Positions 1 through 6,057 of a stretch of DNA of 64,000 nt are shown here, piece by piece. This DNA is from DASVEG01 sp035540495 (lineage in GTDB: Bacteria; Actinomycetota; Acidimicrobiia; Acidimicrobiales; CADCTF01). A program made the position numbers and the translations under genes. The first letter of the stretch is position 1; each line of letters opens with the position of its first letter. Location: the NCBI GenBank assembly GCA_035540495.1, contig DATLGL010000017.1, forward strand, positions 62,001-126,000, written 5' to 3'. Under the pieces are notes generated by a model. That model saw only the letters and a list, made by a program, of their open reading frames with translations. It was not told the origin of the DNA and made no database searches.

Positions 1-687
1 AACCACCCTCGCCGCGGGCTCGTGTCACCCGCGGACTTCATCCCGCTCGCGGAGGAGACCGATCTCATCCTGCCGATCGGCCGGCTCGTGCTGGCAAAGG
101 CGTGCGCGCAGGCCAAGGCGTGGCAGGAGACGTACCCTGAGCACGCCGACCTGGCCCTCACCGTGAACCTGTCGGCCCGCCAGCTGCAGCAGCCGTCGTT
201 CGTCGGCGACACCGTGCAGCTGATCGCGGAGTCGGGGGTCAGCCCGGAGAACCTGGTGCTCGAGATCACCGAGAGCGTCCTGATGGAGGACACCGGTGGG
301 AGCATCGCGAAGCTGCTCCAGCTCAAGCGCCTCGGCCTGCGCCTCGCGATGGACGACTTCGGCACGGGTTACTCGTCGCTCAGCTTCCTGGCGGAGCTCC
401 CGATCGACATCCTCAAGGTCGCGAAGCCCTTCACTGAAGGCCTCGGACGGACGGAGCGGGAGACCGCCTTCGCTGAGGCCATCGTCGGCCTCGGGAAGAC
501 CGTCGGGATGCAGGTGATCGCCGAGGGTGTCGAGCGCCCGGAGCAGGGCGAGATGCTGCGCGCGATGGGCTGCGACATGGGCCAGGGCTACCACTACTCG
601 AAGCCCCGCGACGCGTCCTACGTCGAGCACCTCCTGCGGCTCGGATCGGCGCCGGAAGACCGCAAGATCATCCCGTTCCCGGCGTAG
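1..687 (+). CDS. EAL-domain c-di-GMP phosphodiesterase, C-terminal part (5' end outside window)
   Basis: The frame is open from base 1, so the gene begins upstream and only about 228 C-terminal residues are seen. Landmarks of an EAL domain follow in order: an HPxRGLVSP loop at the very start, VNLSARQLQ with the metal-binding Asn, LEITESVLM with its Glu, MDDFGTGYSS with the paired Asp, DILKVAKPF and AEGVE. The catalytic Lys of the LKIDRSF loop is kept, but the Asp after it is Ala. The Glu-Ala-Leu signature itself lies before the window. The family hydrolyses cyclic di-GMP to pGpG in the cytoplasm. In such proteins PAS or GGDEF domains usually precede EAL, but that cannot be seen here. The protein ends KIIPFPA. 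Activity is likely from the retained residues but not proven. Confidence 0.93.
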   Translation, partial: NHPRRGLVSPADFIPLAEETDLILPIGRLVLAKACAQAKAWQETYPEHADLALTVNLSARQLQQPSFVGDTVQLIAESGVSPENLVLEITESVLMEDTGGSIAKLLQLKRLGLRLAMDDFGTGYSSLSFLAELPIDILKVAKPFTEGLGRTERETAFAEAIVGLGKTVGMQVIAEGVERPEQGEMLRAMGCDMGQGYHYSKPRDASYVEHLLRLGSAPEDRKIIPFPA

Positions 688-706
688 CGGACACCACCCG
701 CCTCGG

Positions 707-712
707 TAGGGT
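707..712 (+). promoter_or_regulatory. TAGGGT -10 box, leaderless start at 721
   Basis: TAGGGT lies 8 bases before the GTG at 721, with no Shine-Dalgarno sequence between. This spacing puts the transcript start at or next to the start codon, as in actinobacterial leaderless genes. It supports the GTG start of the membrane protein that follows. Confidence 0.55.
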
Positions 713-720
713 GGGCGCCC

Positions 721-1713
721 GTGGTCGTCCCGCGACGGCCGGTCGACGTCAGCCGCCGCGCCCCCCGAAGATTCCCGCGCCTGATCCTGCTCGCACTCGT
801 GCTGAGCGTCGTCGTCGTGGCCGTGAACTCGATCCTCACCACGAGCTCCGAGGGCATCGACCAGTCGGTCGCGTACGCGGATCGGGTGCGGCCCGCGGTG
901 GAGCGTTCGACCCGCCAGGCCGCCGCTGTCGACGACCTGCGCAACCAAGCCGGTCAGCTGCAGGCAGCCGCGCTCCGACGCGCGCTCGAGCGGCTGGCGC
1001 GCGAGGCGAAGCAGCTCGAAGGGCAGGTCCGCGCCGTCGATCCTCCGTCGGAGGTGACGATCGGTCACGGCCTGCTCGTGACGTCGCTCGCTACGAGGGC
1101 CGCCGCGATCGAGGGGGTGAAGGCTGCACTCACCGCCGACGTCAACACGCCGCTCGACGAGGCGATCACATCGCTCGAGAAGGCGGGCCAAGACCTCGTC
1201 GTGTCCGATCGCGCGTACCAGCTCTTCCTCGACGAGCTGCCCGAGTCGGCCCGGTCGACGATGCCCCCGTCGATCTGGGTGAACGACGCGACGAGATGGG
1301 CGCGCCCGGAGATGGCTGCGCTCGCGTCGACCGTTCGAGCGAGCGGGTCCGTGGCACCGGTCAACGACGTCGCCCTCGTGACCGTGACGCCGGATCCGCG
1401 ACCGGTAGCGGCCGAGGCCGACGGGCGCCAGGTGCTGCCCCGCTCGAAGAACATCCGGCTCGACGTCGTCGTCGCGAACGCGGGCAACACCCAGGCGAGG
1501 CGGGTGGCGGTCGAGGCGGTGCTGACCATGGAGGGCGGTCTCGACACCGCTCGCCAGTTCGTCGACATCGCGCCCGGCCAGCGTCAGGCGGTCACGTTGA
1601 ACCTGCGCGTGCCGGCGGGGCCGGAGGCCTCGATCGTGGTGCGCGTCGGTCCCGTGGCAGGCGAGGATCGCGTCAGCGACAACGAGCAGACGCTCAACTA
1701 CGTGATCCGCTGA
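721..1713 (+). CDS. Membrane-anchored protein with C-terminal CARDB-like domain, function unknown
   Basis: A 330-residue protein starting at GTG 721, chosen because a TAGGGT box lies 8 bases upstream. A basic N-terminus (RRAPRR) is followed by one hydrophobic segment at about residues 19-40, so it is probably a single-pass protein with the rest outside the cytoplasm. Residues about 45-120 are helical and charged, likely coiled coil. Residues about 230-330 look like a CARDB-type beta-sandwich: VVVANAGNTQARRVAVEAVL, then an APGQ turn, then DNEQTLNYVIR at the end. CARDB domains occur in adhesion and cell-surface proteins; no enzymatic motif is visible. Its TGA stop directly abuts the stop of larC on the other strand. 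No specific function can be named. Confidence 0.75.
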   Translation: MVVPRRPVDVSRRAPRRFPRLILLALVLSVVVVAVNSILTTSSEGIDQSVAYADRVRPAVERSTRQAAAVDDLRNQAGQLQAAALRRALERLAREAKQLEGQVRAVDPPSEVTIGHGLLVTSLATRAAAIEGVKAALTADVNTPLDEAITSLEKAGQDLVVSDRAYQLFLDELPESARSTMPPSIWVNDATRWARPEMAALASTVRASGSVAPVNDVALVTVTPDPRPVAAEADGRQVLPRSKNIRLDVVVANAGNTQARRVAVEAVLTMEGGLDTARQFVDIAPGQRQAVTLNLRVPAGPEASIVVRVGPVAGEDRVSDNEQTLNYVIR

Positions 1714-2916
1714 TCAGGCCGGGGTGCCGTCAGGGTCGTCGAGGTGTCCTCGGCGGGCGTGCCACGTCGCTTCGGCGCGCGAGGTCACCTCGCGCAGTGG
1801 CAAGCCGGTGAGGCGGGCGACACGGGCGGCGTCGTCGTGTTCGACCTTCGCCCGTCCCGGACCGACTTTGACGCGCACGGGCAGGCCTTCGACCGCGACC
1901 GATTCGGTGCTGCGGTTCGCCGGCCAGCGGGAGAGGGTCGATCCGCGAACCCCGAACGACCCGGTCTCGCTCGTGATCGTGTGCGCGACCTGCTCCGCGA
2001 GGGCGGGATCAGCCAGCGCCGAGACGGTGTAGGCGGGGCGTCCCTTCTTCATCACGATCGGCGTGATCCACGCGTCGTGCGCGCCCGCCTCGAGCAGCGC
2101 GGCGACGGCATGGGCGAGGGTCTCGCCGGTGGCGTCGTCGACGTTCACCTCCAGGAGGACGACGGGTTGCCCTTCGTCTCCTCCGGCGCCGACCACGTCG
2201 AGCTGTCCGACGATCGCCTGGACGAGGTTCGGGAGGTCCGGCAGCTCCCGGGTGCCGGCGCCGAACCCGGACGCCTCGATGGTCATCCGGGGCATGGGTC
2301 CCCATCCCGTCGCAAGGGCCGCGAGGATCGCCGCGCCCGTCGGCGTCGTGAGCTCGGCGTTGACGTCACGGCCGTACGTGGGTGCTCCCCGGAGGAGCTC
2401 GACGACGGCAGGCGCCGGATTGGGCAGCGCGCCGTGAGCGCTGCGGACCATGCCGATCCCGGTGGCGACCGGCGACGCGTGCACCTCGTCGATCCCGAGC
2501 GCCTCCAGCGCCGCCGCGACCCCCACGACATCGACGATGGCGTCGATGCCGCCGACTTCATGGAAGTGAACCTGCGACGGGTCGCGCCGGTGGATCTTGC
2601 CTTCCGCCTGAGCGAGCGCGGCGAAGACGGCGAGGGCTCGGGCTCGGACCCGCTCCGGGAGACGTGCCTCCTCGATGAGCCCGACGATGTGCGCGTGCGT
2701 GCGGACGATGCCGGTCTCCGAGGCGTGGACCTTGACGTGGGTCGCCCCGATGCCGGAGCGGGTGGCGGGCGCCGCCTCCACCTCCCACCCTCTGACCGGG
2801 AGTCGTTCGAGCAGCTCGCGCACGACGTCGAGGTCGGCTCCGGCGTCGACCAGCGACGCGAGCGTCATGTCGCCCGCGATCCCGGCGAAGCAGTGGAACC
2901 AGACCGCGCGGGTCAC
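1714..2916 (-). CDS. larC: LarC-type nickel insertion protein (pyridinium bisthiocarboxylate nickel chelatase)
   Basis: A 400-residue protein starting at GTG 2916, which overlaps the larB stop as GTGA. The start reads TRAVWFHCFAGIAGDMTLASL, the standard LarC opening with HCFxGIAGDM. Further LarC landmarks are HFHEVGGIDAIVDVVG, PNPAPAVVELLRG, ELTTPTGAAILAAL and VNVDDATGE. LarC inserts nickel into the pincer cofactor NPN of lactate racemase and related LarA enzymes in a CTP-dependent reaction. It is translationally coupled to larB. LarE, the sulfur donor step, and LarA are not in the window, so they must be elsewhere or absent. Length matches the fused LarC of other bacteria. The call is by family resemblance only. 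Confidence 0.9.
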   Translation of the reverse strand: MTRAVWFHCFAGIAGDMTLASLVDAGADLDVVRELLERLPVRGWEVEAAPATRSGIGATHVKVHASETGIVRTHAHIVGLIEEARLPERVRARALAVFAALAQAEGKIHRRDPSQVHFHEVGGIDAIVDVVGVAAALEALGIDEVHASPVATGIGMVRSAHGALPNPAPAVVELLRGAPTYGRDVNAELTTPTGAAILAALATGWGPMPRMTIEASGFGAGTRELPDLPNLVQAIVGQLDVVGAGGDEGQPVVLLEVNVDDATGETLAHAVAALLEAGAHDAWITPIVMKKGRPAYTVSALADPALAEQVAHTITSETGSFGVRGSTLSRWPANRSTESVAVEGLPVRVKVGPGRAKVEHDDAARVARLTGLPLREVTSRAEATWHARRGHLDDPDGTPA

Positions 2917-3656
2917 GGCAGGATCCGGGCTACCGCGCAGGCGGCTCCGAACCCGTTGTCGATGCCGACGACGGTGATGCCGGACGCGCACGACGACAAC
3001 ATCGCGAGCAGCGCGGTGACGCCCTCGAGCGCGGCGCCGTAGCCGACGGACGTGGGCACGGCCACCACCGGCGCGCCCGTGAGCCCGCCGACGACGCTGG
3101 CGAGGGCGCCTTCCATGCCGGCCACGACGACGACGACGTCGGCCCCGGCCACCTCGTCGACGGTGGCGAGCAACCGGTGGACGCCCGCGACACCGCAGTC
3201 CGCGACGAGCTGGGGCCGGAACCCGAACGCCTCCAGCGTCGCCATCGCCTCGTCGGCGACCGGCAGGTCGGCGGTGCCGGCCGTGATCACGAGCACGCGC
3301 CCCGGCCGCTCCTCCGCAGGACGCCAGACGACGGTGCGCCCGCGTCGGACGCCGCCGGGGTTTCGGGCCAGCGCCGCGTCGGCCTGCGCGTCGTCAGCCC
3401 GAGTGAGCAGCACGGGCAGCCGTGGCGAACCTCGCTCCGACAGCAGCTCCGCCACGATCTCGGCGCAGTGCTCTGGAGCCTTCCCCGGCCCGTACACCGC
3501 CTCGGCTGCGCCCTGCCGCAGCGACCGGTGGTGGTCGACGCGGGCGAACCCGAGATCGGCGAACGGGAGCCGGCGCAGCCGGCCGACGGCGTCGTCCGGA
3601 TCGAGCACGCCCGATCGCACGTCGTCGAGCAGTTGGCGGAGAGCGGGTTCGTCCAT
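2913..3656 (-). CDS. larB: LarB-type NaAD carboxylase/hydrolase, PurE-like
   Basis: A 247-residue protein starting at ATG 3656. The C-terminal half is a PurE (AIR carboxylase)-like domain: VLVITAGTADLPVADEA, ADCGVAGVHRLL, VVAGMEGALASVVGGL and VAVPTSVGYGAALEG. The N-terminal part (residues about 1-80) is the usual LarB helical region with DLGFARVDHHR and GxxEAVYGPGK. LarB carboxylates and hydrolyses nicotinic acid adenine dinucleotide, the first step of nickel-pincer cofactor synthesis. Its stop overlaps the GTG of larC, so the two are one operon. It is divergent from pheA, with only 24 bases between start codons, so the two promoters must overlap. Confidence 0.9.
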   Translation of the reverse strand: MDEPALRQLLDDVRSGVLDPDDAVGRLRRLPFADLGFARVDHHRSLRQGAAEAVYGPGKAPEHCAEIVAELLSERGSPRLPVLLTRADDAQADAALARNPGGVRRGRTVVWRPAEERPGRVLVITAGTADLPVADEAMATLEAFGFRPQLVADCGVAGVHRLLATVDEVAGADVVVVVAGMEGALASVVGGLTGAPVVAVPTSVGYGAALEGVTALLAMLSSCASGITVVGIDNGFGAACAVARILP

Positions 3657-3666
3657 GTTCGGCTCG

Positions 3667-3672
3667 TAGTCT
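3667..3672 (+). promoter_or_regulatory. TAGTCT -10 box for pheA
   Basis: TAGTCT is 8 bases before ATG 3681 in the 24-base gap between divergent larB and pheA. There is no Shine-Dalgarno site, so leaderless transcription of pheA is likely. It decides the pheA start against longer upstream readings that would run through larB. Confidence 0.55.
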
Positions 3673-3680
3673 TGCGGCTG

Positions 3681-4604
3681 ATGGCACGAATCGCCTTCCT
3701 CGGACCCTCGGGCACGTTCGGCGAGGAGGCCCTGTCGACCCAGGGCGACCTCGTCGACGAGGAGCTCGTGCCGATGACCTCGCACGCGGAGGTCATCGCG
3801 GCGACGGTGGCGGGCGAGGTCGACCTCGGCTTCGTCGGCTTCGAGAACTCGATCGAAGGGTCCGTGCGGTCGGTGCTCGACTCGCTGATCTTCGACGTCG
3901 ACCTCCTCATCCAGCGCGAGGTCGTGCTGCCGATCAGCCAGAACCTGGTCGCGCCGGCCGGGACGTCGATGTCGGACGTCCGCCGCGTCGTTTCGTTCCC
4001 CGACGCGATGGAGCAGTGCCGCGAGTTCTTCGGCCGGGAGCTCCCCGACGCAGAGCTCGTGCCCGCCAACTCGACGGCTGAGGCGGTGCGTCTGGTCGCC
4101 GAGGAGCGCCCCGCCGCGACCGCAGCTCTGGGCACCGCCCTCGCCGCGAAGCTCTACGGCCTCGAGGTCGTCGCCGCTGGCATCGAGGATCACCGTGACA
4201 ACTCGACGCGGTTCGTGCTCGTCGCCCGCGACGGCATTCCCGCCCCGACCGGCCATGACAAGACGACGATCGTGCAGTTCCAGCAGGCCGACCGCCCGGG
4301 CAACCTCCACCTGATGGCGGCCCAGTTCGCCGCTCGCGACATCAACCTGACCCGCTTCGAGAGCCGGCCGACGAAGGAGTCGCTCGGCGACTACTGCTTC
4401 CTCATCGAGTTCACCGGTCATCTCGCCGACGACGTGGTGGCCGACTGCCTGCGCAACCTGCGGGCGGATGTCGGCCCGGTGAAGTTCCTCGGTTCGTATC
4501 CTGCCGTCGGCGAGGGCGCGGACGTCGCCCGCCAGGACGCCGAGCGCCGGTGGCACGAGGCCGATGCGTGGATCGAGGAGCTGCGGCGCCACATCCGGCG
4601 GTAG
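3681..4604 (+). CDS. pheA: Prephenate dehydratase
   Basis: A 307-residue monofunctional prephenate dehydratase, making phenylpyruvate from prephenate in phenylalanine synthesis. The N-terminal catalytic domain (residues 1-185) opens ARIAFLGPSGTFGEEAL and carries GFVGFENSIEGSV. DNSTRF near residue 175 contains the conserved catalytic Thr of the family. A C-terminal ACT domain (about 195-280) has the ESRP motif (TRFESRPTKESLGDYCF), normally the phenylalanine-binding regulatory site. No chorismate mutase domain is fused. The start at ATG 3681 fits a -10 box 8 bases upstream and homologous N-termini. The TAG stop forms part of a TAGCCT box for the tRNA-Ser that follows. Length is typical. Confidence 0.95.
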   Translation: MARIAFLGPSGTFGEEALSTQGDLVDEELVPMTSHAEVIAATVAGEVDLGFVGFENSIEGSVRSVLDSLIFDVDLLIQREVVLPISQNLVAPAGTSMSDVRRVVSFPDAMEQCREFFGRELPDAELVPANSTAEAVRLVAEERPAATAALGTALAAKLYGLEVVAAGIEDHRDNSTRFVLVARDGIPAPTGHDKTTIVQFQQADRPGNLHLMAAQFAARDINLTRFESRPTKESLGDYCFLIEFTGHLADDVVADCLRNLRADVGPVKFLGSYPAVGEGADVARQDAERRWHEADAWIEELRRHIRR

Positions 4605-4607
4605 CCT
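4602..4607 (+). promoter_or_regulatory. TAGCCT -10 box overlapping the pheA stop, for tRNA-Ser(UGA)
   Basis: TAGCCT begins with the TAG stop of pheA (4602-4604) and lies 11 bases before the 5' end of the tRNA at 4619. The tRNA may therefore have its own promoter as well as read-through from pheA. Confidence 0.45.
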
Positions 4608-4618
4608 GACGCCCACCA

Positions 4619-4701
4619 GGAGGGGTGCGAGAGCGGCCGAATCGAACCGCCTTGAAAGCGGTCGGGCGAAAGCCCCGTGGGTTCAAATCCCACCCCCTCC
4701 G
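4619..4701 (+). tRNA. tRNA-Ser(UGA)
   Basis: Class II tRNA with a long variable arm. The acceptor arms GGAGGGG (4619-4625) and CCCCTCC (4694-4700) pair perfectly, with G as discriminator at 4701; CCA is not encoded. The D arm reads GCGAGAGCGGCC. The anticodon stem ACCGC/GCGGT closes the loop CTTGAAA, giving anticodon TGA at 4653-4655. The T arm contains GGTTCAAATCC. It reads UCA and other UCN codons. Confidence 0.97.
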
Positions 4702-4718
4702 CTCGGTCGGCGAGGCGG

Positions 4719-4724
4719 TACGCT
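4719..4724 (+). promoter_or_regulatory. TACGCT -10 box for tRNA-Ser(GCU)
   Basis: TACGCT lies 14 bases before the 5' end of the next tRNA (4739), a normal distance for a tRNA leader of about 6 bases. The same hexamer precedes tRNA-Arg at 13298. Confidence 0.4.
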
Positions 4725-4738
4725 GAGCCGGCAGCTCC

Positions 4739-4825
4739 GGAGAGGTGCGAGAGTGGCCGAATCGGCCTCACTGCTAATGAGGTGTCTCTTCACCGGGACC
4801 GAGGGTTCGAATCCCTCCCTCTCCG
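4739..4825 (+). tRNA. tRNA-Ser(GCU)
   Basis: Class II tRNA. Acceptor arms GGAGAGG (4739-4745) and CCTCTCC (4818-4824) pair fully; discriminator G at 4825; no encoded CCA. The anticodon stem CCTCA/TGAGG closes CTGCTAA, so the anticodon is GCT at 4773-4775, reading AGC and AGU. The long variable arm and GGTTCGAATCC T arm are clear. It stands 37 bases after tRNA-Ser(UGA). Confidence 0.97.
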
Positions 4826-4887
4826 CTCGATTCGGCGAAGATATCGCTGTTTACCCGGGGGGTGAACAGGGAGAGAACGGCTTCGTC

Positions 4888-5598
4888 ATGAGTGACGACC
4901 TCCTCGACCTCGACCTCGGGCTGCGCGAGCTCACGTCGCTGCTCCTGTCCGAAGAGACCCTCGCCACCACCCTCGACCGGGTGACCGCAGTCGCCCAGCG
5001 CTGCGTCACCGGCGGTGACGGCGCCACCGTCACCCTGGTGAAGGGCGGATCGCCGTACACGGCGTTCCACTCCGACGGCCGGGTGCTCGCCGTCGACGAG
5101 CGGCAGTACGAGTTCCACTCCGGCCCGACCCTGGAAGCACTGAAGACCGGTGAGTTGCAGATCGCGACGTGCGGCGACGCCGACGAGCGGTGGGACGAGC
5201 TCCTCGCCTACGCCGCGGCCTGCGGCGTGGGAAGCATCCTCGCCGTCCCGCTCGTGGTCGGCAGCGAGGTGGTCGGATCGTTGAACGTCTACTCCGAATC
5301 GACCCGCGCGTTCGGGCCGGACGAGGTCTCGTCCGCGGTGCTCCTGGCGGGGCAGGCGTCGGTGAGCGTCGCCAACGCGAAGGCCCACGAGGAGTGCGTG
5401 TCGCGGATCCAGCAGTTGCAGGAGGCGCTCGACAGCCGCGTCGTCATCGAACAGGCCAAGGGCGTGCTGATGGAACGTCACCGCTTGAGCCCCGACGACG
5501 CCTTCGATCGCCTTCGTGAGAGGTCGCAGCGCGAGAACGTGAAGCTTCGCGAGGTCGCCGCCGGGGTGGTGGCGACGATAGCGGCGCCCGCGGGATAG
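4888..5598 (+). CDS. GAF-ANTAR RNA-binding antitermination regulator
   Basis: A 236-residue cytoplasmic protein starting at ATG 4888, with a GGGAGAG stretch upstream as a possible ribosome site. Residues about 15-165 form a GAF domain (SILAVPLVVGSEVVGSLNVYS followed by VLLAGQASVSVANA). Residues about 175-235 are an ANTAR domain (SRVVIEQAKGVLMERHRLS, then DAFDRLRERSQRENVKLREVA). ANTAR domains bind paired hairpins in nascent RNA and prevent termination; GAF domains sense small ligands or act as partner interfaces. The ligand is unknown. A STAS protein follows 60 bases downstream, and GGDEF/EAL genes after that. GAF-ANTAR proteins are common in actinobacteria. Confidence 0.9.
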   Translation: MSDDLLDLDLGLRELTSLLLSEETLATTLDRVTAVAQRCVTGGDGATVTLVKGGSPYTAFHSDGRVLAVDERQYEFHSGPTLEALKTGELQIATCGDADERWDELLAYAAACGVGSILAVPLVVGSEVVGSLNVYSESTRAFGPDEVSSAVLLAGQASVSVANAKAHEECVSRIQQLQEALDSRVVIEQAKGVLMERHRLSPDDAFDRLRERSQRENVKLREVAAGVVATIAAPAG

Positions 5599-5658
5599 CC
5601 TCTGTCCAGTTGCGGTTGAGATGTCCAGCCGCGGCCCTTCGTCAGGAGAGCCGGGTTC

Positions 5659-5973
5659 ATGGACGACTTCCGTGTCGACATCGCAGGTGACGGTCCCGTC
5701 GTAGTGGCACGCGTGGTGGGTGAGCTCGACGCGGCAACCGCGCCGGTGCTCGACGAGGCGCTTCGCCGGGTCGAAGACGAACGGCAGCCGCCCGAGCTGG
5801 TGGTCGACCTGTCGGCCGTCGGCTTCCTCGACTCGTCGGGGCTGTCGGTGCTCGTCGCGCACCACAAGCGCCTCCGGGTGCGGGAGGCGTCGTTCGTGGT
5901 GGCGAGCCCGTCGAGCGGGATCCGGCGAATCTTCTCGATCGCTGGCCTCGACGGCGTCCTCACGATCCGCTGA
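5659..5973 (+). CDS. STAS-domain anti-sigma factor antagonist
   Basis: A 104-residue single STAS domain. Key motif VVDLSAVGFLDSSGLSVLV carries the Ser that, in SpoIIAA/RsbV-type proteins, is phosphorylated by an anti-sigma kinase. The Asp-Ser-Ser-Gly signature is intact, so phosphorylation switching is plausible. An AGGAG sequence lies upstream of ATG 5659. No RsbW-type kinase is next to it, so its partner must be elsewhere. A SigF-like sigma factor sits at 62053 in this window, but any link is only a guess. Length is normal for the family. Confidence 0.9.
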   Translation: MDDFRVDIAGDGPVVVARVVGELDAATAPVLDEALRRVEDERQPPELVVDLSAVGFLDSSGLSVLVAHHKRLRVREASFVVASPSSGIRRIFSIAGLDGVLTIR

Positions 5974-6003
5974 CCTGCGGGATCGCGGCAGGGACTACCC
6001 CGC

Positions 6004-6025
6004 GAATAGCCCGATCGGCCTATTC
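6004..6025. repeat. Near-perfect 22-bp palindrome upstream of a GGDEF-EAL gene
   Basis: The sequence GAATAG-C-CCGATCGG-C-CTATTC matches its own reverse complement at 20 of 22 positions (mismatches only at the paired C positions). It ends 32 bases before ATG 6058. A dyad of this size suggests a binding site for a dimeric regulator. GCCGATAG at 6044-6051, 6 bases before the ATG, resembles the -10 of FliA/WhiG-type sigma factors, but no clear -35 is seen. Confidence 0.45.
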
Positions 6026-6057
6026 AGGGCACCACTCTTCGTGGCCGATAGCCGTGC

